A stretch of 64,000 bases of DNA, from NCBI GenBank assembly GCA_039810005.1, contig JBDHWD010000006.1, positions 1 through 64,000 on the forward strand, read 5' to 3'. Below, in pieces: positions 50,400 to 59,241 of the stretch (position 1 is the first letter of the stretch; every line of letters begins with the position of its first letter). Made by a program: the position numbers and the translations under genes. The notes beneath the pieces were generated by a model. That model was not told where the DNA came from and did no database searches. It worked only from the letters and a program-made list of their open reading frames with translations. This DNA is from JAMLIA01 sp039810005. GTDB lineage: Bacteria; Chloroflexota; Chloroflexia; Thermomicrobiales; CFX8.

Positions 50400-52025
50400 T
50401 TAGACAATCGGTGTGAGCGCGTGCTGCGGTTGACGTCCGTGGGAGTCCAGCCGGTCGGCCAGGCGGTGGACGGCGACCGACAAGCGCCGCACGCCTTCGA
50501 CGATCTCGTCGTCGGTTGGCAGCGTGAAGTTGAGACGCATGTCGAATCGTCCGCGACCCGACGCACCATCGGCGTGGAACGACTCGCCGGGGGCGAAGAC
50601 GACGCCCTCGCGAGCCGCCTCGGGCAGGAGGTCGCGAACGCGGATGCCTTCAGCGAGGCGACACCAGAGGTAGATGCCGCCCTCGGGCCGGTTCGCGGTG
50701 ACGAGGTCGCCGCAGTATTCCTCCAGCGCTGCCAGCATGCGGTCGCGCCGTAGCGGGTAGGCGGCGTTGACCCGCGCGAGGTGCATTTCGATCAGCCCAC
50801 GGGCGAAGAAGGCCCAGACGACGCGCTGGGCGAGCGCATTCGTGTCCAGATCGACGAGCTGCTTCATCAGCGTCAGGCGCTCCGCGACCGGCTTCGGCGC
50901 GGCGACCCAGCCGATGCGGAAGCCGGGGAAGAGCATCTTCGATACGGTCGAGAGGTAGATGACGTTTGAGCGCCCCTCGGCCTGGTCGATGGCGACGAGC
51001 GGTGGCAACGGGCGGCCATCAAAGCGCAATGCGCCGTACGGATCGTCCTCGACAATCGGGATCTGGTAGCGCGCCGCGAGATCGAGCAGCCGTAGCCGGC
51101 GGCCCATCGACATCACCGCGCCACTCGGATTCTGGAATGTCGGCAGCGTATAGATGAGCTTTGGCTGGCGACGCGGCAGAATCTCCTGCAGGAGATCAAC
51201 CTGCATGCCATCCTGATCGACCGGGATCGACATCAGTCGCGCGCCGGCTGCGCGGAAGACCTGCGCCGCGCCGAGATAGGTCGGCGACTCGAGAATGACC
51301 AGATCGCCCGGGTCGATCAGCGTCCGAGCCAGGAGATAGAGTCCCTGCTGCGAACCGGCTGCGACGACGATGTGCGCTGGGTCGACCTGTGCGTTGACCC
51401 CCGCTCCGGCCGCCGTCCGCGCCATCCAGCGCGACAGCTCATCGCGCAGGGGCGGGTAGCCCTCGGTCGGCGTGTGCTGGAGGAGCGTCTGCCCGGCATC
51501 GCCGAGCGCCTCATCGAAGAGCTCGCGAATGTCGGCGATGGGGTACAGCTCCGGCGACGGGATGCCGGTCGCCAGTCGGATGACGTCTGGCCGGGCCGAG
51601 ACGGTCATCGCGTCACGCAGGAGCGCGTCGTCCATGACATCGGTGGTCGGCGTGAACAACTGCGCCCACGGGATCGGCGTCGAGCGTGAGCGGGCGCTGT
51701 CGATCGTCGTGCTTGCCGCACCATCGGACGTGTGCGTGCGGGACGACCAGGCGCTCGCGCCGAAGGCCTCCGGCTCTTCGTCCGGAGATCCGTGGATCAC
51801 GATCGTGCCGCGGCCGACCTGTCCCGACACCAGCCCGTCTGCCGCGAGCTCGCGATAGGCGTTCACAACCGTCGTGCGGTTGACGCCGAGCAGCTTGGCC
51901 AGCCGTCGCTCCGGCGGGAGTCGCCCTCCGGTGGGTGGATCACCGTCCAAAATGGATTGGCGGAGCTGTTGAGCGATCTGCAAATAGATCGGCACGGCGC
52001 ATTCGCGATCCAGAGTGACGTGCAT
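50400..52025 (-). CDS. MocR-type GntR / aminotransferase fusion regulator
   Basis: 541 residues. An N-terminal GntR winged helix (about 8-75: PIYLQIAQQLRQSILDG, LPPERRLAKLLGVNRTTV) is joined by a 60-residue linker to a fold-type I aminotransferase domain (about 150-530). That domain keeps the PLP lysine in STVSKMLFPGFRIGW near 360 and the Asp of VEDDPYG. MocR proteins sense PLP or amino compounds (as PdxR and GabR do). ATG 52023-52025 has GAGGAGCG five bases upstream. Divergent from the PucR gene; the target is not evident. Confidence 0.93.
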   Translation of the reverse strand: MHVTLDRECAVPIYLQIAQQLRQSILDGDPPTGGRLPPERRLAKLLGVNRTTVVNAYRELAADGLVSGQVGRGTIVIHGSPDEEPEAFGASAWSSRTHTSDGAASTTIDSARSRSTPIPWAQLFTPTTDVMDDALLRDAMTVSARPDVIRLATGIPSPELYPIADIRELFDEALGDAGQTLLQHTPTEGYPPLRDELSRWMARTAAGAGVNAQVDPAHIVVAAGSQQGLYLLARTLIDPGDLVILESPTYLGAAQVFRAAGARLMSIPVDQDGMQVDLLQEILPRRQPKLIYTLPTFQNPSGAVMSMGRRLRLLDLAARYQIPIVEDDPYGALRFDGRPLPPLVAIDQAEGRSNVIYLSTVSKMLFPGFRIGWVAAPKPVAERLTLMKQLVDLDTNALAQRVVWAFFARGLIEMHLARVNAAYPLRRDRMLAALEEYCGDLVTANRPEGGIYLWCRLAEGIRVRDLLPEAAREGVVFAPGESFHADGASGRGRFDMRLNFTLPTDDEIVEGVRRLSVAVHRLADRLDSHGRQPQHALTPIV

Positions 52026-52143
52026 TCGAGCGCTCCTCGTTGTTCCCCATCTGAATGGGGGAGTCCAATGTCGGCCATTGTGGCATGCGAGACACCCGCC
52101 TGACCAGTCGAAGTGCCGGTCGGAGCGTGGATTTCGTCATGCT

Positions 52144-52158
52144 TGTGCGCTGCGCACA
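52144..52158. promoter_or_regulatory. Palindromic operator candidate upstream of pucR-type gene
   Basis: TGTGCGC-T-GCGCACA is a perfect 7-bp dyad. A TATATT (52168-52173) suitable as a -10 for the rightward PucR gene follows 9 bases later, so the dyad would overlap the -35 region and could serve autoregulation. Confidence 0.35.
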
Positions 52159-52211
52159 GTTGGGTTGTATATTCGTCACGACGAGACAGTACGGACACGA
52201 CGGGCCTGCGC

Positions 52212-53810
52212 ATGGCGGACATCACGATCGACGACATCCTGCACTGGCAACGCGGCCTGACCTATCGCGCGCCACTCGGTCGCGCAACTGGTGACGGCAT
52301 TGACAGCAGTGTCTCCTGGGCTGTGACGATCCGCGCCGCTGCACCGATCCTTCCGCCATTGCGCGGCGGCGAGATTGTTGTCGCGCCGCCGCGCCTGCTG
52401 GAGCAGGTTCGCGAGTCGGAGATGGTCGATAGCGCGACACTGGTGCGTGCGCTCGCGGGGCAACCGATCGCGGCGCTGATGGTCGATCCCACGTTCAGTG
52501 AGGTGGCCGTTGATGTGCCGCTGCTAGTCAGCAGCAGCGCGTTTCCGCAAGCTGCCGAGGCGACGCTGAATCGCCTGATCATCGAGCGCCGCGCCGAGCT
52601 GTATCGCATCGGCTCAGACCTTTCGCGGGCGCTCTCAACCGCGACCGTCTCCGGCGCGGGGTTGGACCAGCTGCTCGACACGGTCCGCGACGTTATCAGT
52701 CGCCCGCTTATGCTGATTGAGGCGAACGGTGCGATTTCAGCACGCTCGGACGACGCGCCGGATGAGGCGCCACTGGCGAGCGATGACCTCGCGGCAGCGC
52801 TGCGCGTCGGTGGTCAACGGCGGGTGCTGGATGCCACCGGCAGATCGTGGCTGATCCAGCCGCTACGTCCGAGTCGGGACGACGGCCGACGTGAGATGGC
52901 GCTCCTCGTCGGGCTGGCCCCGGACACATCGACCGAGCCGGAACGGCTGGCGGCCACGCAGAGCGCGGCGACGCTGGAGCTGGTGCTGACCCGCGCAATT
53001 GAGGCTGGAGGCAAGGGACGTGAGTGGAGCGGACGAGAGCCGCTCGTCGCAGAGCTGCTCACTGGTCGACTGACAAACCGCGTCGCCGCCGAAAGCCGTG
53101 CCCGCCTGATCGGGCTGGACCCCGCCGAACCATTGCGTGTTGCGCTCTTCAGCTCGCCATCGTCCGGTCTGCCACACCGGGTCCGCTCGGCGCTCTCCGA
53201 TCAGCGCGGCCGGGCGACGGCAGCGCTGGGTGAGCATGAGTTCGCCGTTCTCTCGACCAACGAAGCGCGGCTGGGTGTCCTGCTGAGCGACCTGACGGTG
53301 GCAATCCATCGCGTGCAGCGCGGCGATGCGGATGCACGCGTCGTTATCAGCGAGCCGGTGGTGTCGGTTGGGCAGGCCGAGACGGCGCTTGCTCAGGCAC
53401 GCGTGCTGTCACGCCTGACTCGTGATGCCGGGCTTGCTGGTGAGGTGGTCCGGGCGGACGAGCCGGAGCGGCTGGGCCTTTTCGGTCTGCTGCTGCCGAT
53501 TGCCGCCGGTACCGAGACGACCGCCGCCGATCTGCGCGTGCGCCTGGAGCGCTTCGCCGATGCGGTGATCGGCCCGCTGGAGCAGCAGGACGACCGACGC
53601 CACAGCCATCTGGTCGAGACGGTCGATGCCTGGTTGGCGCACGCCGCCATGCTCGCGCCGACCGCCGATGCGTTGGGCATTCACCGCAACACGCTCGCCT
53701 ACCGACTGCAGCGCGTCGCCGATGTCACCGGCTATGATCTCGACGACGCTCAGATTCGCTACACACTGCGACTCGCGCTGGACGTGCGGCGGCTGCTCGC
53801 AACTGAGTGA
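52212..53810 (+). CDS. PucR-family transcriptional regulator
   Basis: 532 residues from ATG 52212; upstream open codons cross the promoter region. N-terminal PucR ligand domain (about 5-125: ITIDDILHWQRGL), a middle GAF/GGDEF-like region (about 145-400) and a C-terminal HTH_30 (about 465-530) with VDAWLAHAAMLAPTADALGI, HRNTLAYRLQRVADVTG and the YTLRLALDVRRLL end. In Bacillus, PucR controls purine catabolism; other members control amino-acid or polyamine use. Located between the MocR gene and an M42 peptidase; the target may be the M42 gene 88 bases downstream. Confidence 0.9.
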   Translation: MADITIDDILHWQRGLTYRAPLGRATGDGIDSSVSWAVTIRAAAPILPPLRGGEIVVAPPRLLEQVRESEMVDSATLVRALAGQPIAALMVDPTFSEVAVDVPLLVSSSAFPQAAEATLNRLIIERRAELYRIGSDLSRALSTATVSGAGLDQLLDTVRDVISRPLMLIEANGAISARSDDAPDEAPLASDDLAAALRVGGQRRVLDATGRSWLIQPLRPSRDDGRREMALLVGLAPDTSTEPERLAATQSAATLELVLTRAIEAGGKGREWSGREPLVAELLTGRLTNRVAAESRARLIGLDPAEPLRVALFSSPSSGLPHRVRSALSDQRGRATAALGEHEFAVLSTNEARLGVLLSDLTVAIHRVQRGDADARVVISEPVVSVGQAETALAQARVLSRLTRDAGLAGEVVRADEPERLGLFGLLLPIAAGTETTAADLRVRLERFADAVIGPLEQQDDRRHSHLVETVDAWLAHAAMLAPTADALGIHRNTLAYRLQRVADVTGYDLDDAQIRYTLRLALDVRRLLATE

Positions 53811-53898
53811 TCGCCATCTGGTTGCATGCTACGATGCGTCGATGTGGCACGGTGCCTGAGAGTGTTTCCGGGATTCACAAACATACTGGAGGAGATGC

Positions 53899-54960
53899 GT
53901 GAAGAGCGAGACGCGAGCATTTCTCGATCGGCTGCTGGTAACCGCAAGCCCATCCGGCTTCGAGAATGAGGCAGCGCGGGTCTGGCGTGCCGAGGCGGAG
54001 ACGTTTGCCGACGAGGTCATCGTCGACGCGATGGGGAACTCCTTCGCGCGCCTTAAGGGCGACGGGCCGACCGTCATGATCGAGGGGCACATCGACGAGA
54101 TCGGCGTGATGATCTCGCACATTGATGACAACGGCTTCCTCTGGTTCCAGCCCATCGGTGGCTGGGACGATCAGGTGCTGGTCGGACAGCGCATCCGCAT
54201 CCTCGGGAGCGGCGGCCCGGTCGTCGGCGTGATCGGCAAGAAGCCACGCCACCAGATGACCGAAGAAGACATGAACCGCGTGTCGAAGATCCGTACCCTC
54301 TGGATCGATATTGGCGCGCGCGATGCTGACGACGCGCGCTCGAAGGTGTCGGTCGGCGATGCCGGTGTCATCGAGCAGCCACTCATCGAGCTGGGCGATG
54401 ACCTGATCGCCTCGCGCGGTCTGGATAACCGGGTCGGTGCGTTCGTCGCGCTCGAGGCGCTGCGGCTGCTCTCGGAAGGGGAGCGGCCTGCCGCCGATGT
54501 CTGGGCAGTTGCTGCGGTACAGGAGGAGATCACCTTCGGCGGCGCGCACACGAGCGCATTCCATCTCGATCCGGCGGTGGCGATCGTGCTCGACGTAACC
54601 CACGCGACCGACCACCCCGACGCCGATATCCGCGGCAACGGTATCTGCAAGATCGGTGGTGGCCCGGCGCTGGCGCGTGGTTCGGCAGTGCATCCGATCG
54701 TTCACCAGCGGCTGGTCGAGGCGGGCCGGGCGGAGAACATCCCGCACAGCATCGAGGCGACGCCGCGCCGCACCGGCACCGACGCTGACGCAATCTCCTA
54801 CGAGCGCGCCGGTATCCCTTGCGGCCTCGTGTCGATCCCGAACCGGTACATGCACTCGCCGAGCGAGATGGTGAGTTTGACCGATCTGGACAACTGTGCC
54901 GCGATCATCGCGGCCTTCACCCGTCGGTTCAACGCCGACGTTGATCTGCGTCGCGTCTGA
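53899..54960 (+). CDS. M42-family metallo-aminopeptidase
   Basis: 353 residues from GTG 53899 (GGAGGAG upstream). Dinuclear metal peptidase of the tetrahedral (TET/FrvX) group: IEGHIDEIGVMI (first metal His and its Asp), SRGLDNRVGAFVALEAL (bridging Asp), VQEEITFGGAHTSA (catalytic Glu pair), VLDVTHATDHP (Asp ligand) and MHSPSEMV (last His). An inserted PA-like beta domain (about 70-165) lies between the first and second sites. Removes N-terminal residues from short peptides in the cytoplasm, consistent with the peptide-import theme of this window. Confidence 0.93.
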   Translation: MKSETRAFLDRLLVTASPSGFENEAARVWRAEAETFADEVIVDAMGNSFARLKGDGPTVMIEGHIDEIGVMISHIDDNGFLWFQPIGGWDDQVLVGQRIRILGSGGPVVGVIGKKPRHQMTEEDMNRVSKIRTLWIDIGARDADDARSKVSVGDAGVIEQPLIELGDDLIASRGLDNRVGAFVALEALRLLSEGERPAADVWAVAAVQEEITFGGAHTSAFHLDPAVAIVLDVTHATDHPDADIRGNGICKIGGGPALARGSAVHPIVHQRLVEAGRAENIPHSIEATPRRTGTDADAISYERAGIPCGLVSIPNRYMHSPSEMVSLTDLDNCAAIIAAFTRRFNADVDLRRV

Positions 54961-54979
54961 TGGAGTCAGGGGGCGGTCG

Positions 54980-56455
54980 TTAGCGCCGCCCCCGTGTCGC
55001 CTGCGCGAGCGCTTCGGCAAGCTCGTCGTCCGGGTCGCTGATCCAGGCGCGGGCCAGTGTTTCGGCTGTGTCGCGATCGCCGATCGCCAGCTCGCCGTCG
55101 ATCACCAGCTCGCGCAGGCGCTCTTTCACATGCTTGATCCAGATGCCCGGCGGCAGGTCGAACATCGCCATCAGCTCGTCGCCGTCCAGTGGCGATTGCA
55201 GTTGGGCGAGTGATGCTTCGGCTTCGAGCCGCGCCGCGTGCTCGCGCAACCCGGCGACTCGCCGGGATGCGGCGGCCTGCCGGTCGGCGCGGGCGCTGGT
55301 GACATCGGCAGCAGCCAGGTCGAGCAGATCCTCGAACGCGTCGCCGGCCTCCAGGGCCAGACGACGGACAGCCGCGTCGGTCCAGCCCGGATCGTAGCCC
55401 GCGCCGCGCAAGTGCATGGCGACGAGGAGCGCAACGCGCTGCTCCAGCCAGCGCTCCTGCTTCAGCCGCCGCAGCGCACGCCGCGCCAGGTCTGCGCCGG
55501 CGATCTCGTGGCCGAAGAAGTGGACCTCGCCACTCGGATCGACTGATCGGGTCATCGGCTTGGCGGCATCATGCAGCAGCGCTGCCCAGCGAACGGCCAG
55601 CCGCGGTGGCGTCTGGGCAACGACGCGGACGGTATGATCCCAGATGTCCTTGTGGCGCGCGCCGATCGAATCGCGGTCGTCCTCGGCCATCGGCTGGGCC
55701 TCCGGCAGCACCCAGCGAATGAGGTCGGCCTCGTGGAGCGCCCAGAGACCATCGGCGACGTGGTCGCTGGTCAGCAGGCGGTTCAATTCGGTCGCGATCC
55801 GTTCGCGGCTGATGCGCTCGAGCGATTGGCCTTGTGCCCGCATGGCGTCGAGTGTGTCGGGCGCGATGGTGAAGCCAAGCTGAGCAGCGAAGCGGGCCGC
55901 GCGCAGGATCCGCAGCGGGTCCTCGCGAAAGCGCTCGGCAGCATCGCCGACAGCGACGATCTCCCGGTGGCCCAGATCGGCGATCCCGCCGAACGGATCG
56001 ATCAACGCGCCATCGCGCGGGTCGAGCGCCATCGCGTTAATCGTGAAGTCGCGCCGCGAGAGATCGTCGCGCAGCGTCACGTCGTGCGAGACAGCCGGTC
56101 GGCGGTCGGGCGTCGGGTAGGTTTCGCTGCGATAGGTCGTGACCTCAACAACGATGTCCGGTAGCCCGTCCTGCTGAAAGACGAAGCCGATCGTCCCGAA
56201 CTGCTCACCGACGTTGAACGTTGCGCTCGGCTTCGCAGCCGCACCGGCCTGCTTGGTCTGGTCCGGCGTTGCCGAGGTTGTGAAATCCAGGTCCGCCTGC
56301 CCTCGCCCGAGCAGCAGATCGCGAACGATCCCGCCGACGAGATAGAGCTCGTGGCCGGCTTTGTCGAATGCGTCGGTCAGGCGCAGCACGATGTCGTGCT
56401 CACGGGCCGGCAGCCGCTCAATCAGTTCAGGCAATCGCACGCGGGCATCACTCAC
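54980..56455 (-). CDS. cca: CCA tRNA nucleotidyltransferase / poly(A) polymerase family with HD domain
   Basis: 491 residues. Class II nucleotidyltransferase head: LVGGIVRDLLLGRGQADLDFT near 40-60 (GG and D-x-D), DLSRRDFTINAMALDP near 135-150 and EDPLRILRAARFAAQLGF. A C-terminal HD-type domain follows (ALLHDAAKP near 293). It adds or repairs the 3' CCA of tRNAs; in some lineages the job is split between A-adding and CC-adding paralogs, so full CCA activity is not certain. The tRNA-Ala in this window already encodes CCA, so repair would be its role there. Codes for ATG 56453-56455; ends 19 bases from the convergent M42 stop. Confidence 0.92.
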   Translation of the reverse strand: MSDARVRLPELIERLPAREHDIVLRLTDAFDKAGHELYLVGGIVRDLLLGRGQADLDFTTSATPDQTKQAGAAAKPSATFNVGEQFGTIGFVFQQDGLPDIVVEVTTYRSETYPTPDRRPAVSHDVTLRDDLSRRDFTINAMALDPRDGALIDPFGGIADLGHREIVAVGDAAERFREDPLRILRAARFAAQLGFTIAPDTLDAMRAQGQSLERISRERIATELNRLLTSDHVADGLWALHEADLIRWVLPEAQPMAEDDRDSIGARHKDIWDHTVRVVAQTPPRLAVRWAALLHDAAKPMTRSVDPSGEVHFFGHEIAGADLARRALRRLKQERWLEQRVALLVAMHLRGAGYDPGWTDAAVRRLALEAGDAFEDLLDLAAADVTSARADRQAAASRRVAGLREHAARLEAEASLAQLQSPLDGDELMAMFDLPPGIWIKHVKERLRELVIDGELAIGDRDTAETLARAWISDPDDELAEALAQATRGRR

Positions 56456-56524
56456 TCAGGCCACGCTCCTCTCCGCGCCCAAGTCTAAAGGACACAGCGG
56501 GAGGGCGGGATGCGAATCGCACCG

Positions 56525-56998
56525 TCAGTGGATCGTCAGCGGCGGACCGATCAGTGCGAGGTCATAGCGCTGCCAGAACGTTGGCTCCTGCGGACCCATC
56601 GCGCCGGCCTGGCCCAGCGCCAGAAAGAAGTCCTCAATCTCTCCCGCCGGCGTGATGACGAAGATGATCCGGCCCGGCTCGCCACCCAGATAGGCCCAGG
56701 TGTGCGGGATTCCGCGCGGCCCGAAGAGGCTGTCGCCCGGTCCCAGGTCGAACTGCTGGTCACCGGCCTCGATGCGGTAGCGACCGGCAATAACCGAGAA
56801 CCACTCGTCCTGATGCGGATGAACATGGCGTGGCGGGCCGCCCGGCGCGTGGTGAGCGATCTCGGCAATGACGATCGCCCCCTGGCTCTCGGCGGCCGTG
56901 ACCTTGATCTCGAGCGTGCCGATCCCCAGGTTGTGGATCTGGCCTCGACGATCGCTCCCATGCGGAAGAAAGAATGGCTGAATCGGGGTTGCTGCCAT
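56525..56998 (-). CDS. Cupin-domain protein
   Basis: 157 residues. A single conserved beta-barrel: motif 1 PPRHVHPHQDEWFSVIAGRYRIE (His, His, Glu metal ligands) near residues 55-77 and motif 2 GDSLFGPRGIPHTWAYLG (late His) near 88-105. The C-terminal 40 residues are helical. Cupins of this kind include dioxygenases, isomerases and ligand sensors; no specific activity can be inferred. ATG 56996-56998 has GGAGG upstream. Single gene. Confidence 0.85.
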   Translation of the reverse strand: MAATPIQPFFLPHGSDRRGQIHNLGIGTLEIKVTAAESQGAIVIAEIAHHAPGGPPRHVHPHQDEWFSVIAGRYRIEAGDQQFDLGPGDSLFGPRGIPHTWAYLGGEPGRIIFVITPAGEIEDFFLALGQAGAMGPQEPTFWQRYDLALIGPPLTIH

Positions 56999-57298
56999 GC
57001 TCTGCCTCCATCACCCGATTGCGCAGTGCCGTGTTCCGTCGATGCTACTGTAGCGCTGTCCCGCAAGTGGCTCTATGCGCCACTCAGGCTACATCTACGA
57101 AGCCGAGAGGCGACTTCGGGTTGGTGGTGTTCTCGAAGGTGTATCCGGGAAACTGGGGCGGGCGTGGAGGTTGGCCGGTTATGGATGGGCGGTGCGCAGC
57201 TATAGATTGACGCGAGGGTGCTTAGCCAGCGCGTCAGGCACGATACCGCTTTGCGTGGCGCACGACTAGCGGTCCGATTCTGGTGAGAGGCTGACGCT
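56999..57298. other. Gene-less stretch between cupin gene and accA
   Basis: 300 bases. A plus-strand patch near 57108-57150 reads as GDFGLVVFSKVYPGN in frame but has no start or continuation. No terminator or RNA gene is seen. Confidence 0.35.
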
Positions 57299-58159
57299 TC
57301 AGGTCGTCTGGCTGGCCGGCGTCGTGATATTCGCCTGTTGCGTCTCGGTCCAGCGGCCCATCGCGCGGTACTTCGCGTAGCGTGCCTGGAGCAACGCGTC
57401 CGGTCCGTCGGCGGTGAGCTCGATGAGCGTATCGAGATGGCGCTCGATCGCATCGCCAACGGCGACGATCGTCGCTGCCGGGTCTTCGTGAGCCGGCGTC
57501 GGCTCCGGGATGATGTCATCGACCAGACCGAAGGAGAGCAGGTCTGGCGCTGTCACCCGCATCGCCGCTGCGGCCTCGGGAGCGCGCGCGGCGTCCTTCC
57601 AGAGGATCGCGGCGGCAGCCTCGGGGGACGCGACGGAGTAGACCGAGTTCTCCAGCATCAGTACCCGATCGGCGACGCCGATCGCCAGCGCTCCGCCGCT
57701 GCCGCCCTCGCCGATAACGACCGAGACGATCGGCGTCTCAAGCGTCGCCATCGCGTAGATGTTGTCGGCGATTGCGAACGCCTGTCCACCCTCTTCAGAG
57801 GTCAAGCCGGGATCAGCGCCGGGGGTATCGACGAAGGTGATGATCGGAAAGCGGAACTTCTCGGCGTGGCGCATCAACCTGAGCGCCTTGCGGTAGCCGG
57901 TTGGCTTCGGCATGCCGAAATTGCGGGCGATGTTTTCCTTTGTGTTCTCGCCCTTCTGGTGGCCGAGGATCATGACGCTGCGACCACGGAAGTGAGCGAG
58001 CCCGCCAACGAGCGCCTGATCGTCGCCGGCCGCGCGGTCGCCGTGCAGCTCAACGAAATCGGAGCAGAGCTGGTTGACATAGTGCAGCGTGTGCGGTCGC
58101 GCCGCGTTGCGCGCGATCTGGACGCGATCCCACGGCGAGCGCTCGTTCGACTCAGGCAT
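57299..58159 (-). CDS. accA: Acetyl-CoA carboxylase carboxyltransferase, alpha subunit
   Basis: 286 residues, the short form of AccA. Crotonase-like fold with FRGRSVMILGHQKGENTKENIARNFGMPKPTGYRKALRLM (shown in two parts: the GHQKG and NFGMPKPTGYRKAL motifs bind the CoA/biotin interface), ITFVDTPGADPG and VVIGEGGSGGALAIG. With AccD it moves carboxylate from biotin to acetyl-CoA, giving malonyl-CoA for fatty-acid synthesis. Its start overlaps the accD end by 8 bases. No accB or accC is in this window. Confidence 0.95.
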   Translation of the reverse strand: MPESNERSPWDRVQIARNAARPHTLHYVNQLCSDFVELHGDRAAGDDQALVGGLAHFRGRSVMILGHQKGENTKENIARNFGMPKPTGYRKALRLMRHAEKFRFPIITFVDTPGADPGLTSEEGGQAFAIADNIYAMATLETPIVSVVIGEGGSGGALAIGVADRVLMLENSVYSVASPEAAAAILWKDAARAPEAAAAMRVTAPDLLSFGLVDDIIPEPTPAHEDPAATIVAVGDAIERHLDTLIELTADGPDALLQARYAKYRAMGRWTETQQANITTPASQTT

Positions 58160-59060
58160 CTGCGACTCCAGCGACGAGACGCTCGGGCGGGACGAGGCAG
58201 CCGGCGGCCTGCTGATAGATGTTCATCAGCAGGCTGATCGATGCCTTGAGTGCCGACCGCGGGACGACCTGGTCGATCATGCCGTGCTCCAGAAGGAACT
58301 CGGCGGTCTGAAATCCCTCCGGCAGCTTCTGGCGGATCGTCTGCTCGATCACCCGTGGCCCGGCGAATCCGACGAGCGCGCCCGGCTCGGCGATGATGAC
58401 ATCGGCGACGGTTGCATAGGACGCGGTCACGCCGCCATAGCACGGGTCGGTCAGAATCGCGATGTGCGGCAGCCGCTGCTCGGAGAGCTTGGTAAGCGCC
58501 GCAGTTGTCTTGGCCATCTGCATCAGCGAGAACAGCCCCTCCTGCATACGAGCGCCGCCCGATGCCGAGACAGTGATGAGCGGATAGCAGCCGGCGGCAG
58601 CCCGCTCGGATGCGCGGGACAGCTTCTCGCCATAGACTGAGCCCATGCTGGCACCCATGAACGAGAAATCGGTCACGACCAGGGCGGCCGGCCGACCGCC
58701 AATGGTGATTTCGCCCGAGATCACGGCTTCCGTGACGCCGGACTTGGCCGTTGTCTTGTGCGCCTTCTCGGCGTACGTCTCGCCGTCGACGCTAAAGCCG
58801 AGCGGATCATTCGGCACCAGCTCAACGTCCCACTCAGTGAAGCTCTCGGGATCAGCGAGGAGGGCAATGCGCTCGCGCGCGTCGAGGCGGAAGTGGTAGC
58901 CGCAGCGCTGGCAGACGCGGTGACCGTGGAGGTGCTCCTTGTTGTACGCCAGCTCGCCGCACTTGGGGCACTTGACCCAGAGGTCGTTCGGCACCTGCGA
59001 ACGGACGTCCTCTTCGTCGGAAGTTGTAAATCGTGGCTGGCGTCGAAAGAGTTCTCTCAT
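58152..59060 (-). CDS. accD: Acetyl-CoA carboxylase carboxyltransferase, beta subunit
   Basis: 302 residues from ATG 59058-59060; 14 earlier codons are open but lack family resemblance. An N-terminal four-cysteine zinc finger (C31, C34, C50, C53) is followed by the crotonase-like domain: ITIGGRPAALVVTDFSFMGASMGS, LITVSASGGARMQEG and DPCYGGVTASYATVADV. Partner of AccA, translated from one mRNA (accD-accA). A TATACT-like -10 is visible upstream on the minus strand (59141-59136). Confidence 0.95.
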   Translation of the reverse strand: MRELFRRQPRFTTSDEEDVRSQVPNDLWVKCPKCGELAYNKEHLHGHRVCQRCGYHFRLDARERIALLADPESFTEWDVELVPNDPLGFSVDGETYAEKAHKTTAKSGVTEAVISGEITIGGRPAALVVTDFSFMGASMGSVYGEKLSRASERAAAGCYPLITVSASGGARMQEGLFSLMQMAKTTAALTKLSEQRLPHIAILTDPCYGGVTASYATVADVIIAEPGALVGFAGPRVIEQTIRQKLPEGFQTAEFLLEHGMIDQVVPRSALKASISLLMNIYQQAAGCLVPPERLVAGVADA

Positions 59061-59241
59061 TGTGGTCCCGGGATATCCTTGCCGGAGCACGGTGGCACGC
59101 AAATCGCCTCCCGTTGTCCGGGTGTCGGCGGGCGGCAGTATAGCATAGCATCGGATTGATCCCCGTCCGAGTATCGCGGCACGGCCAACAATCGTCTATC
59201 CTCGTACCAGGTGGTGCGGCTGGGGCGAAGGGAGAGCAGAG

